Source: Coniella vitis
Lineage: Eukaryota; Ascomycota; Sordariomycetes; Diaporthales; Schizoparmaceae
Direction of reading: 5' to 3'
DNA length: 64,000 nucleotides
Assembly (NCBI GenBank): GCA_011317545.1
Contig: WUJK01000001.1
Coordinates: forward strand, 868,001 to 932,000
Shown here: in pieces, positions 1 to 10,237 of the stretch
How positions within the stretch are numbered: position 1 is the first letter of the stretch
Layout of the letters: the number at the start of each line of letters is the position of its first letter
Notes under the pieces: model-generated
Seen by the model: the letters and a program-made list of their open reading frames with translations, nothing else
The model's database searches: none
Told to the model about the DNA's origin: nothing
Made by a program: the position numbers and the translations under genes

Positions 1-497
1 CTAAAGGCATTTTCCGTGCTTTTGAATGTCGTGTAGACCATCGTGACAATTGATCTTGTCACTGTCAAGCGTGCACCTGCGGACAATGTTCCCGGATGCA
101 TCCTTGACGGCCTGCGGCTCATTGTCCCTAAAGCCGGAATCACAAAATAGCTTGTAGTCAGTCTCATGACCGTTGCGCAGTCTATCTGCACAGGTCCAGC
201 AGATTAGACTTTCATCAAACATCTGGCAACGTACACTTTGCAGTTCGTAAACTTGTATTGCTCTCCTTCCAGGGTGAACTTTTGGTTGCACGGGCTGGTA
301 GTGAGCCTGCTGAGAGTCTTCGCGGCCGGGCATGCGTCTTCGCCCTCCACCCAGACGACCCAGTGGTTCGCCTCATCCGAATTCTGGATCTGCTCCCCGT
401 AGCCCACTTTGACAGCACGGCCTTCCAGGAGGGAGGGGACGGCCAGTACCGCGCTGGCCGTAATCAGCGTGGCGGCAATGGTCTTGGAAAAATACAT
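1..497 (-). CDS. Small secreted Cys-containing protein, probably two exons (junction unresolved)
   Basis: The ATG at 497-495 opens a 97-codon frame whose first ~19 residues (MYFSKTIAATLITASAVLA) are a classical signal peptide. It continues with Cys residues in contexts such as EDACPA, SPCNQKF and FTNCKV, and stops near 204. A second minus-strand frame, open down to a TAG at 3-1, encodes a Cys- and charge-rich tail (LFCDSGFRD, RRCTLDSDKINC, HGKCL) in the same style, so it is probably the continuation. Between them lie a GTACGT donor-like site, a CTAAT branch-like site and a GTGCAG acceptor-like site about 49 nt apart. That exact splice gives an in-frame stop, so either another donor is used or there is a frameshift. 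No known family recognised; a small secreted or effector-like protein is an inference from size, signal peptide and Cys content. Confidence 0.55.
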
Positions 498-574
498 CTA
501 GAGACTCGAGTACCAGTGAAAATGGAGGGACAAGTTTGTTTTCTTTGACAGACGCGGCTTGTGCCCTTTGACGT

Positions 575-576
<2 letters not shown>

Positions 577-606
<30 letters not shown>
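577..606. repeat. (GT)n microsatellite
   Basis: About 15 uninterrupted GT dinucleotides lie roughly 80 bp upstream of the secreted-protein start at 497, within its presumed promoter or leader. Confidence 0.95.
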
Positions 607-607
<1 letters not shown>

Positions 608-1324
608 GTCAATCACATATATATGTATCTCGATGGAAACTCTCTCTTCATAAAGTAGTCGAGTCTGTGGGGGGGCCTTTTTTTCTTCGAGCAACAGAAC
701 GCATCGGGAAGAGATACTTATAGAATGCAAAAGAGCTGCCTTCCACAATCAAGATTATCAACACCCTCCACTAGCCCGGGGCTGAGACTCGAAGTCCTCC
801 TTGGACTTGCCAAGAAGTGGTATTAGCCTTGTATTCAGGTGTCTAACCGGTGAAATAGGATGAGAAAAGGGTTTTATACCTCTTCCATGTCTTACAGCAA
901 GATTGAACGTTGCTATTGAGGAGTCTCAATCCACTGCCAAGAGGAGAAATCATAGAGCGAATACCAGTCTTGAGACACTGATAAGCACTAGTATCAACAC
1001 CAGTTAGGAACACACCATTAGGAGTAAGTCTAGACTATCTTATAATGTCTCAAGGCTCTGCTGAAGTGTTTCATGAGGATCTGGAGGAGCAGTGAATGTG
1101 CTGAACGAGAAAATGGTAAGTGACAGGGAGCACAACTCAAGTCTACATTGGGAGGACAGCCTCCGGGATTCAGATAACTACTGGAGCTAGTAGAGTAGGT
1201 TGAACCTGAGCGAACTGCAAATTGTAAGTTAAATGAAAACATGCTGTTTGGGAAGTCATTTTGAGAGGCTAAATATCAAACTCATAAGTCATCATTATCC
1301 ATAGATTTAACCTACAGCAAGACG
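607..1324. other. Intergenic, no supported gene
   Basis: Normal-composition DNA. A 70-codon minus-strand frame starting at 1242 has no recognisable domain, so I do not call it. No repeat or RNA gene seen. Confidence 0.6.
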
Positions 1325-1564
1325 ATGTATTATGTGTCGTATATCCTTTCTTTTCTTGTGTTAGGCTGTCTCAGCGTCGGACATTCATCTGACCCACGAC
1401 TCGACCAATATGTTGAGCAAGAGGAGAATGGCGGTGAAGGATTGAATAGGGAGCCTTGGCGTCTCATGATAGCCACTGGCCAGCGACCATCCTGCAGCAG
1501 AAGCAGTATCACGAAGATGACAAAAAGAAAGCCAGGAGGTGGCCATGTCGTTTGCACGAACTGA
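1325..1564 (+). CDS. Possible very small secreted protein (79 aa)
   Basis: An ATG at 1325 opens a 79-codon frame. Its N-terminus (MYYVSYILSFLVLGCLSVGH) reads as a hydrophobic signal peptide or membrane anchor, followed by an acidic stretch (EQEENGGEG) and a basic C-terminus (TKMTKRKPGGG). A minus-strand frame overlaps it almost completely. No intron signals, family resemblance or clear promoter support it, so this may be a chance frame. It is listed because of the signal-like N-terminus. Confidence 0.2.
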   Translation: MYYVSYILSFLVLGCLSVGHSSDPRLDQYVEQEENGGEGLNREPWRLMIATGQRPSCSRSSITKMTKRKPGGGHVVCTN

Positions 1565-3822
1565 AAAGGATCACAAGGCTCATCATACTCTCGCTGTTCT
1601 CCAAATTACAACCAGGCTTATGATGATGTTTCTTTTTCATCCGGATTATAGAATTGGGTTGGAGGGGTTAGGGCATCTTTGAATCTGGACCGTGGGAATG
1701 GCACTCATCTGGGCAAGACAGACTTTCCGTGTCACGCCAAACGTATGAAGCGAGATCGGGTCTCTTGGTGTGCAGGCAATATGGCCTAATTACTAGAGAA
1801 AATAGCTTATTGGCGATACACACCAGAATTGGCTTGAATAGAATCATATCTGTTACACCTGCTGGCGTTCCGTGGGCTGTTACTCTCTAATGCGGTTGAT
1901 ATGCTGCTCTCATAGCTATCTAGCTATTGACGATCCCTTCAATGAGTGGCCAGTCCCCCGTCTAGGGTGTTTTGCCAAGCTGTGAAAGGATACCATGAAA
2001 GATATAGACCTCTGTTTTTCTTCAAGAAGTGCTTGTACAAATATAACGTGAGTTATACTTGTGCAGCGTCGTGCAGCCCGCTAATACACGAGCTTCTCTC
2101 GCCACACGTGATTACTATGGTAGAGCCAAGTTCCGGCGCTAACAAGTTACTGGTAGGCGTAGCTATACATGCTCCTTTGATAGTAGTATTGCTGTTTGAA
2201 AATCTGCTGGTTATCATCATGCTTTTGTACTAATGCATACTTGGGGGATCCTAATCAGTAGTATATGCCGCCATATAGAGCGAAGGGTCGGATATAAATC
2301 ACAATGACCCTGTTTCTATAGTTCTGACAAATACAACAATATCTTAAGCTTGTCATTCTCAAGCCTGCGTGCAATTCGATGAAAAGCCTGGGTGGCTGCG
2401 GCACTCAGTCACGCGTCAAAATGTGTATCATATTGCTCAACGTAATGAAAACCTGCAATGGTCTAGATTCGATAAGACCATCTTCGCTACTCACTCCTCG
2501 AGGGCAGCGGAAAGGACCAATCCCTGGATTATTTTCAAGTCATCAGATACAGGTTGTGATACATCAACACATAACTGCTTTAGTGAAAGTCCGCCATAAA
2601 TTGAACTTACGCTACCTGCATTAAACAATGTTCAAGAGCTTTGCGTATTATGCTCTGTGAGGAAGGTTTAAGGTTTATTTCGTTAGTCTATCTCATACTC
2701 TCTAGTGAGGCATTCCCGAATAGCTCAAGTGTCAATTTTGTTGCTATTACTATGTATATCCTCCTATCCGGATCAACTCAATGCTCAAGGGCTTTAACCC
2801 GCACCTTATGAATACACAAGAGTTGGCCATTTTGACTGCTTTGGTTGCTACCTATTCTACTTCTTCTTCATGGTAATAATCCGGGAATACTTACATTATA
2901 GCAGTGGAGGCACATTCACCTCTGATAACATATGGAAGGGTGCATAAATGTAACAGCAAGTACTTGGCTGCAGCAAGAGGCTTAGTTAGACCTGAGCATG
3001 TATTCAATTGACTCCACCGTCTACGATCCATACTAGTGGTATTTTCGTGCCGCATGACCTTGAATTCATCACCAAAAGGACCTCGCATATTTCCCGTCAA
3101 TCATTGCAACTCATAGCCCATTGCCTGGGTATGGGTAGAAAATTCTCTCTGCCTTTGGATATAATGAATATGGTATCGCAGAGCATTAAAACACTCAACC
3201 CAAGGTCACATATGGGTAATGCAGAACTGAAGCAAATCCATAGGGAGATTGTTGATTTTCAGCTCATATTGCTCGCTGTGGTGCAGACTCCGTGCAATTG
3301 AGCCTGTCTTCGGGTTGTAACTTCAAGTGAGCCTCCTACCATGCAGATGCAGGATTATGTGTATTAATATGTGTATGATATAGCTGCGCCGTCGACCGCC
3401 ACAAATGCAAAGTGCGTCCAAACATCAATATTTTAAGATATATACATGACAGATAGCCGTCTAGAACCCTGCGCCTTGTTGATATTGTATAACAACATAA
3501 TGAGTCTAAAGCACGTAATGAATCAATAATAATGCAACATACTCTTCGACTTGATGTTGTAATATTGTTTCTACTATATCTGCTTGTGAAAGAGTAATGT
3601 AGTTCGATCTCGATCATGCCAAAAATGGTCATTTTGCACGAGCTCTCATAATTAATATTACTTCATAATCAATATCTAGTTTCTTTAGACCGATCATTTG
3701 TAGTCTAGATCATCTCAGCCGCTGTATAGTATTCTTTTGTGACAATATCAAAGAATTGCCATCTCGATGTGCCGCATGCTCGAGACACGTTGTTCAGAGG
3801 AACCAGGACGTGACTTGATGAA
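1565..3822. other. Long gene-poor interval
   Basis: About 2.2 kb without a convincing coding region. Several 70-100 codon frames exist on both strands (around 1946-2233, 2369-2624, 3008-3301 and 3336-3632), but most start at non-ATG codons and none shows a domain, signal peptide or clear intron signals. CpA/TpG content looks normal, so this is not RIP-mutated repeat. Confidence 0.6.
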
Positions 3823-3828
3823 TATAAA
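3823..3828 (+). promoter_or_regulatory. TATA box of the Ala-rich secreted protein gene
   Basis: TATAAA lies 143 bp before the ATG at 3971. It is followed by a pyrimidine- and CA-rich leader (cattctattcatctcc and similar), typical of strongly expressed filamentous-fungal genes. Confidence 0.55.
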
Positions 3829-3970
3829 TTGCCCATTCCCTACACACTACAACCTCATTCTATTCATCTCCTCAGCACGCATTCATTCTTCTGCTTCACC
3901 ACTTCACAGCCCTTTAAACCTCAATCCCCGATTTGAGTCTCTCGAGCGAGCCGGACACCTATCCGACATC

Positions 3971-4707
3971 ATGAAGTTCTCCACAACCGCTATCTACTTG
4001 GCCCTGGCCTCCACATCGCTGGCACAGACTGGCAATACCGCTCTTGGTGGTGCTATTTCTATCATCAATACGGTCAACAGCGCAATTGTGAACGCTGCCA
4101 GCAGCATCTGTACGTTTCTATTCCACAAATCTGCGAAACATCTCACGGACAACCTATGTCCAATCAAATAGGCAAGGGCCCGGTACGATAACGTTTTTAT
4201 GCTAACTTCGTTACTCAACTTTCAGCCGCCGGCACTGCTGAAATCGCCTCTGGAGCCGTCATTGCTGGTGAAGCCGAGGTTGCTGCCGCGTTTGGCAATC
4301 TGACCACGATTGTGGCTGCCGAAGGGGCTGCTCTCTTCGCCACCTCCGTCGCCATTGCTGCCGACGCTCAGGCTATCACCCAGGGCCAGGTCACTGCTCT
4401 TGAGACTGCTCTTGGCAACACTGTCACCGCGCTGCAGCAGCTGGGGGCCGCTGTTCAGGTTACTTTCACGACTCCCAACCTGACTGGAATCGGTAGAACC
4501 GTTGTTACAGTGGCAGCAACCGCCGCCGCCGCGACGCTGGCGGCTTTTGCCGCTGCTGCCTCCAGTGTTGCCACGACCATCTTCGGGTTGGCTGCGAGCG
4601 GGTCGGCGTCCGTCTCGACCACTGGCTTGCAAGCTGCTGCTGCTTCGGTGGTCGCTGCTGTTCGGGCTGTTTTCGCGGGGACCGGCGTCCCTGTTCCCAC
4701 GCTCTGA
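3971..4707 (+). CDS. Alanine-rich secreted protein, 206 aa, one intron
   Basis: Exon 1 is 3971-4109 and exon 2 is 4226-4707. The 116-nt intron (4110-4225) has donor GTACGT, branch GCTAAC at about 4201 and acceptor TTTCAG. The join keeps frame and gives 206 residues ending in VPVPTL. The first 18 residues (MKFSTTAIYLALASTSLA) are a signal peptide with AQ after it, so the product is probably exported. The mature part is dominated by Ala with Thr, Val and Ser, has no Cys beyond the signal region and looks strongly helical. There is one N-glycosylation-type site (NLTT) early and another (NLTG) in mid-protein. Its architecture recalls fungal cell-wall or hydrophobic-surface-binding proteins, but I cannot assign it to a family. 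The intron and signal peptide make the gene itself secure. Confidence 0.8.
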
Positions 4708-6504
4708 TCGGCTGATGATACCATCGTCCTCGTGCTCGACACCAAGCGGCTGATGGCGAACTCTCACTACTCCTGATGTCGGGCTAAACCCCCCTACGGC
4801 AGCATTCTTGCTATTCAATTCTCTCAGCTCGTGGGCGGCATTATTTCTGCTGGGCCACTAAGCAATCGCAACAATTTGGACGGGAATACTCGGCTTTGCA
4901 GGGTTGCCTCACCATGGTTCCTCTTTTATTGAAAACACACCCTCTTTGACAGCTTTACTTGCATTCGTTGTTTATTATGATATAGTGCGCAATACAACAT
5001 CTTGTTACCAAGCTCGTGATGCCATCTCGGCTTGATCAATCTACCAAATCTGAGAGATAGTTATGATCTTGCCGGCACTGAAGCACGACAGGATTGATAT
5101 ATCGCGAACTTGATTCAACATTTTAGGCCTCATTGAACCCTTTTCCACTCAGACCCATTTACCAAGCGAACCTGACGACAGTCAAAGACATTTCTCGTGC
5201 CTTTTGCTCTGCGACTACGCCGCTAAAGTCATCCCAGTGTCCGTAGTAACGTGGGGGCTCGGTGGCTCCTTGAATGCCGTCTGTATTCCCGCATCAAGCA
5301 GTCTACTGGTCTCTTTGAGTTGGGTCTTCAAATTTTGCTAGATTGTCTCCATCTTTATTCCAGTACACCATGATGCAGCCAAAACGCAGGAACCCATGCG
5401 GTCGCATGAGCATCGCAGCAACGCCCTCCCATTGTAAATTGATGTGCACGCCCGCGAGCGCTTCCACCTCTGTAGGTAATTCCCAATATCCTCAAAATCC
5501 TTCAGTAGACTTGTTAATTCATGTGTCTAATATCGGCTCAGAAAGGACTCAGCTCGCGCATCAAATAGTGGGACTTGTAGTGGAGTCTAAGCCGCCATCA
5601 CCATCACATGGCTGCAAGGTGACAGGACCCAAGTGAACTTGGCAGTTATCCCGGGTAATTGGACCCGAATAGAAGCAGCCACAGCCTGCAGCAAGAGCCA
5701 TTGTCAGAATAACAAGTCCGAAAGCCAATGAATGAGATAGGTGGCCCGTGAATAGCCGCCGTTTCCATTGCTACCCACTTTGCCACTCTGCCACTGAACA
5801 TGACCAATCGCCCAAGATCTTCGATTTACGAGGATATCCCAGGTACCCTTTGGTCAGCCCAGCGAGGGTGAGGGCCTGACTACTCAGTCTCCAACAGAAA
5901 GCATCGTAGAAAATGGAAGAAAAAAAAGGACTCTGGAGGTTGTCAGTGAAGACATGACGAACATGCTCAAGATTCAGCTGGGCCTCACTCAGCTTTGTCA
6001 GACCGCCCCCCCGCCCCCGAAAAAGATAGCTATGTGGTTTGATTAAACATTGGGACTTTACTCAAGCTTCCTTCGTGAGTTGGGTTTCAACCTTGATAGT
6101 AATCGGCAAACTAGGTCAGACCAACCACACTGCAAGCTAGCCTAGCTAGAATATGACTTTTGTTCAATGCCAGCCATATTTTCTAACTCCTTCAAGCCTT
6201 GGTGGTGACCTTGCATCATGTGTGTACCAGAGACTTCTCACAACGGTCTCAATGATGGCGGAATAGAATTAGAGTATAGTCTCAGTGCGGGCTGAATGGA
6301 GATATGGTGGATCAACTGGCATATTTAGGCTAGAGAACGATATTTTTGAAGGCTACCACTCGCTGAACCCGATACTTGCTGAAATGCCTGATGATTATGA
6401 CAAGTTTGAGATGAATGCTAATTTGACCACGCTGCTGCTGTATGTGTGTTTATAAACGATAGATACTCAATCATTCCTCTAACCAAAAAAGAAATCGAAC
6501 TTCG
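4708..6504. other. Intergenic, no supported gene
   Basis: Normal-composition DNA. The only sizeable frame (about 5343-5636) starts at a TTG and has no recognisable feature. A C-rich run (ccccccc...ccccc) sits at about 6003-6018. No gene can be supported. Confidence 0.6.
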
Positions 6505-6588
6505 GCCTCGATCCGGGATTGAACCGGAGACCTCCTGCAATATGCTCTAGAACCCAAAGCAGGAATCATACCACTAGACCATCGAGGC
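6505..6588 (-). tRNA. tRNA-Pro (UGG), with intron
   Basis: On the minus strand the molecule runs GCCTCGA ... TCGAGGC with a perfect 7-bp acceptor stem. The D-arm/A-box is GGTCTAGTGGTATGA. The anticodon stem is CCTGC/GCAGG with loop TTTGGG(T), so the anticodon is TGG. The T-arm is TCCGG-TTCAATC-CCGGA. Thirteen extra bases (about TTCTAGAGCATAT) after position 37 are an intron at the canonical place for nuclear tRNA introns. Flanks are AT-rich. Confidence 0.93.
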
Positions 6589-7587
6589 TTCAACACGAAA
6601 GTGAATCTATTAAACATAATATTATACAAGAGACAAAAGTTGTAGTCGACAATCAGCTCTAGATTCCTGTTCCCTAAGTCTTATCGGGAAGTAATTCGCA
6701 TGAATGTTAAAATTATACAGTGAAAGATTTTAGATATTGATATCAGGAGCCTCATCTTATTCAACCACAGACTTTTCCATTGACATATTTCCAAGGCTTT
6801 CCAAAAATAAAGTGTAAACAATCTTCTGCTGCACTATTTCTGAGCCTCCTTTTTTCTTCCTTTATTTTCAGGGTGTTTCTGTCATAGCTAGCTTCCAGCG
6901 TTTGATACTTATAACCGTAGAATAATACAAGATTTCTATATAGCTACAGAATGTATTTTGCTGCATAATGACTGTGAAGTATTCTTTTGCAAGGCGAGAA
7001 TAGGTGTTATACCTTGTTTGCACGCTATAAATGAGAGTATATTTGTGAACACACGGTCTTTGGACAGTCCTGATTGTTTTGATACTTTGATACTTTGATA
7101 CGTATATGCTTGTAATTTTTGTAATGGGTCTTCTTCCACAGGCAATCTCAAATTATATTTCGAAGTATTCTGCACTGAGCAGGTTTCCTTGTCTTGGGTA
7201 GAAGTCTCGAAGAGCTATTGTTAGTTCAGAGTATAGGATAAGGGGAATCATCTTCGGCATCATAAGTCCGAAGAATAAAATGTATATATATAATATATAT
7301 ATATATATATATTATGTATACGCGAAAACGATGACCTGAGTTTGCAATCTTCATGGACTTAGAGCACCTGAGTGTTTACTTCAATTTGTTTCTTATTCAG
7401 GTGCTCAATGCCAGTAAGCTTGGGTAAAACGGGATTATTGCAACGTGCCCTTGGACGCCAGAATGCATATGCACTTATAGTATTCACCGGGCCATAATTC
7501 AAGTTTCTTTACCCTCGGCAGAATAACTAGTTTGATACGAGTAGCCGATCATGTTCTATACCAGTAGTGCCTCCAATTCATTGGATA
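6589..7587. other. Intergenic AT-rich DNA, no supported gene
   Basis: Contains a short tandem gatacttt repeat near 7079-7100 and an AT microsatellite. A 79-codon minus-strand frame at 7175-6936 has no recognisable domain. The interval ends at the TA target site of the Fot1-like transposon (7586-7587). Confidence 0.6.
7282..7314. repeat. (AT)n microsatellite
   Basis: A run of TA/AT dinucleotides with one interruption, about 270 bp left of the transposon block. Confidence 0.9.
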
Positions 7588-7638
7588 AGTCGCACGACCC
7601 ACTTCTGCGCCACCCCCCCTTATGCGCCACCCGAGCCG
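7588..7638 (+). repeat. Left terminal inverted repeat of the Fot1-like element
   Basis: 51 bp, matching the reverse complement of 31761-31811 except at two positions. It begins directly after the TA duplication and retains CpA sites, unlike the interior. Confidence 0.92.
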
Positions 7639-8010
7639 ACTATACTGAAGAGCAATATGTACTATTGATTGATATACTACTCTTCACCATCTGTAACTAT
7701 AATACAATCCTCTTTATCGCTAGATAATTCGATATCGTTCTCTTTATTCGAACTATCTTTATCCCGATTTGCCCCTTCTTAAGCCTTTTATATTGCTTTA
7801 ATATCCGTAAACCTCGAGTTAGGACTTAACTTAACCTTCTTTCTTTTTCGAGGTTTAATACCTTTAAGTTATACTTCTAGAGCCTGAACTTTCTATAATA
7901 TAGTAGCTAGCTGAATATCCTTTTTATTAAACCCTTTTATAATCTTTCTAAAAAAAATTGCGTTATATAGGAGAGGGAGAAATCTGGGTGCTAAACCGGC
8001 TTAACTAGTC
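7639..8010 (-). pseudogene. Fot1-like transposase, C-terminal piece and 3' end (RIP-degraded)
   Basis: The third part of the split transposon, between the left inverted repeat and the insertion site of A1-1. Read on the minus strand it is a Lys/Asp/Glu-rich remnant with stop codons. No motif can be named here; assignment rests on position in the reconstructed element. The last 5 bp (8006-8010, tagtc) are the target duplication of A1-1. Confidence 0.6.
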
Positions 8011-8479
8011 TATTATAACCCACGGTTATACAGGTCACAGGAACAGGCCAACACAATATAGCACTAGACGCCGGGTCGGATCTATAATACGACCGATAGG
8101 ATCTCTTATATAATTAGGAAAGGAATTACGGATAATATAATAAGGAACGGATTAATTAGAAAGGATAGCTCCGGATAGAAGCTATCTAGAACTATCCGGA
8201 TAGTAAAGGATATATACTATCTAGTGCTATCTAGTACTAGTAGGGAATAATAGAAGGATATAAGGATAATAGATTTCCTAGCTATTAGATAATTTTCCTT
8301 ATAGTCTTTAGTTATAAATCTAAGTATTACCTCGGGTAATAGGGTAATCCCTTTTAATCTCTTATAATGCTTAATATTATATAGAAACGTACGAAGACTT
8401 AAAGGTATATTTCCCCCTCCTGCTAATATATAACTTATAGGTATTTTTAGAATTAGGGATTTAGATAAGGATTATTATA
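8011..8479 (+). repeat. 5' LTR of A1-1
   Basis: 469 bp, same length as 22657-23125. Its outer (left) ~60 bp still holds CA dinucleotides (tacaggtcacaggaacagg), while the rest is depleted by RIP. Confidence 0.9.
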
Positions 8480-9048
8480 TTTTTATAACTCTTATTTAGG
8501 ACGGTTTATATATACCTCTTAGGTAATATTAAGTATAGTATTTAATTATAATACTAATATTTCTAGCCCCTTCGACGGTTAACTAAACCTAGAATACTAA
8601 TTAGTAACTCTTAACTATTATTAATATACTTATTATACGTATTATAAAACTTAAGGCTTAAGGAAATACTAGCGGAACTCCTAATAAGCCTTTTAAAATA
8701 GAGTAATTTAAGGTCTATTATAGATAAGAAAACGATATTTAACCTTTTATTATAGCCCTTAGAGCTTACTTCTAATACTATTAATAGTAATTCCCTACTA
8801 AAGCTAAGAAAGTAGAATTCGTAGTTAATAGGCTTAAAGACGATATACTTATATAGTTTAAGCCTATCCTACGGAACTTCCTAGAATTCGATATAAAGGA
8901 GACTAGAGAAAACGAGACTAACGAACTCTTTATATTATTCGAAACCTTTGCTTAAATATTTAAGGAAACCTTTAGAAATCCTAACGAAAAACGTAATATA
9001 AAATATAAAATCTCCTAACTTAAGTAAACTAAATTTATATTATATTAT

Positions 9049-9533
9049 TATAATGATCCTTGCCTGAATCCCGGATTCTGGAAGTACCTATGAATTGTAT
9101 ATTAGCAGGTGGGGAAGTATTACCTTTAAGTCTTCGTACGTTGGTGAGCAATATTAAGTATTATAAGTGATTAAGAGGGATTACCCTATTATATAAAATA
9201 ATACTTAGATTTATAACTAAAGACTATAAGGAAAACTATCTAATAGCTAGGAAATCCGTCGTCCTTATATCCTTCCGTTATTCTATATTAAATACCCTAT
9301 TTAACCCTAGATTATCTGGATTATCTTACGATCTTAAGGATCCGGCTCTGCTAGATTATCTAATAATCTTAATAATCTATTCCTAATTAGTTTATATAAT
9401 CCTAACCCTAACTATATTATCCTATATAACTTAGTTATATAAGAGATCCCTATCGGTCTGTTAAGGTTCCGATTTACTAGTATATAGTTACGCTAGCCTA
9501 TTCCTATAACCTATATAACTATAGGTTATAATA
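9049..9533 (-). repeat. 3' LTR of A2-1
   Basis: 485 bp, equal in length to 16121-16605. It carries a telomere-like cctaacccta run and is followed by the polypurine tract of the element (plus-strand ttatctcccttc from 9534). Confidence 0.9.
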
Positions 9534-9745
9534 TTATCTCCCTTCTATCGGTCTTTATCCCTAAAGACCTATAGTATTTCCGTAAGTAGTCCTACCTAAT
9601 ATTCTTACTTCGGATTATACCTTCCTAATTTATTATATCGTCGAGAATTAATAAAAATCGTTCTCGAAAGATTTCTTCGTTAGTTGCTCCTAAAACCGTT
9701 AAGCGTAACCTTTTTCTTTAATCTATTCTAGAGTATTATATAGAG

Positions 9746-10237
9746 ATACCGACCTACTCTAACTATAAGGAACGGAGGCTTTCTTCTTATTAGATTTCCG
9801 CGATATATTCCGACCGCTATACTAAGTATATTTATTTAAATAAGTCTCGCTACGATATACTAGGTCCTTCTCCGTCTAATATTCGTACTATCTCTCGGCA
9901 CTATTAGAAGATTAAGGATAAGATAGAGGAACTGGATAAGGCTCGACGTACTTTAGACGTACGTATAGATCGCCTTTATAAGTAGAAAAAGATATAGAGA
10001 GAGAAGATAGTATAGGCTATTCGCCGGGGCCTGAATTCTATAGAGGAGTTGGATCGTATAGAGCGTAAGGAGGCTAAAAAGGAGGCGGCAGTTTCGGTGC
10101 CGGCGGGTCTTTTACCTAAAGCGTTTCCTAATTTACTAATATAGGAGTTTAATACTATAGATTAGTCTACTATAGATTTTAGTAGGTTATTAGATTTAGT
10201 TAGCGCTTCTAATAGAGGAGGCCTATCTAATCGTTAG
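9746..10237 (+). pseudogene. Antisense ORF of A2-1: zinc-cluster/coiled-coil-like protein
   Basis: Lies between the chromodomain end of pol (minus) and the 3' LTR, but is read on the plus strand. The homologous frame in A2-2 (57604-58095) has the same 163-codon span and starts with ATG; here the start is ATA (RIP). The N-terminus has Tyr or Cys at six spaced positions resembling a Zn2Cys6-type cluster. A Lys/Arg/Glu-rich helical stretch follows, then a Pro-containing tail (VPAG, PKAF). The few in-frame TAG codons are of the CAG-to-TAG kind. Function unknown; DNA binding is only a possibility suggested by the cluster. Confidence 0.7.

Noticed and set aside
1946..2233. 95-codon frame with a hydrophobic C-terminus
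   Set aside because: Starts at a non-ATG codon and shows no family or promoter signals; chance frame in gene-poor DNA is likelier.
4222..4818. 198-codon minus-strand frame
   Set aside because: It lies antisense to exon 2 of the Ala-rich secreted protein; its Ser/Gly/Arg-rich content is what a reverse reading of GCT/GCC-rich codons produces.
5343..5636. 97-codon plus-strand frame
   Set aside because: Begins at TTG; no signal peptide, domain or intron support.
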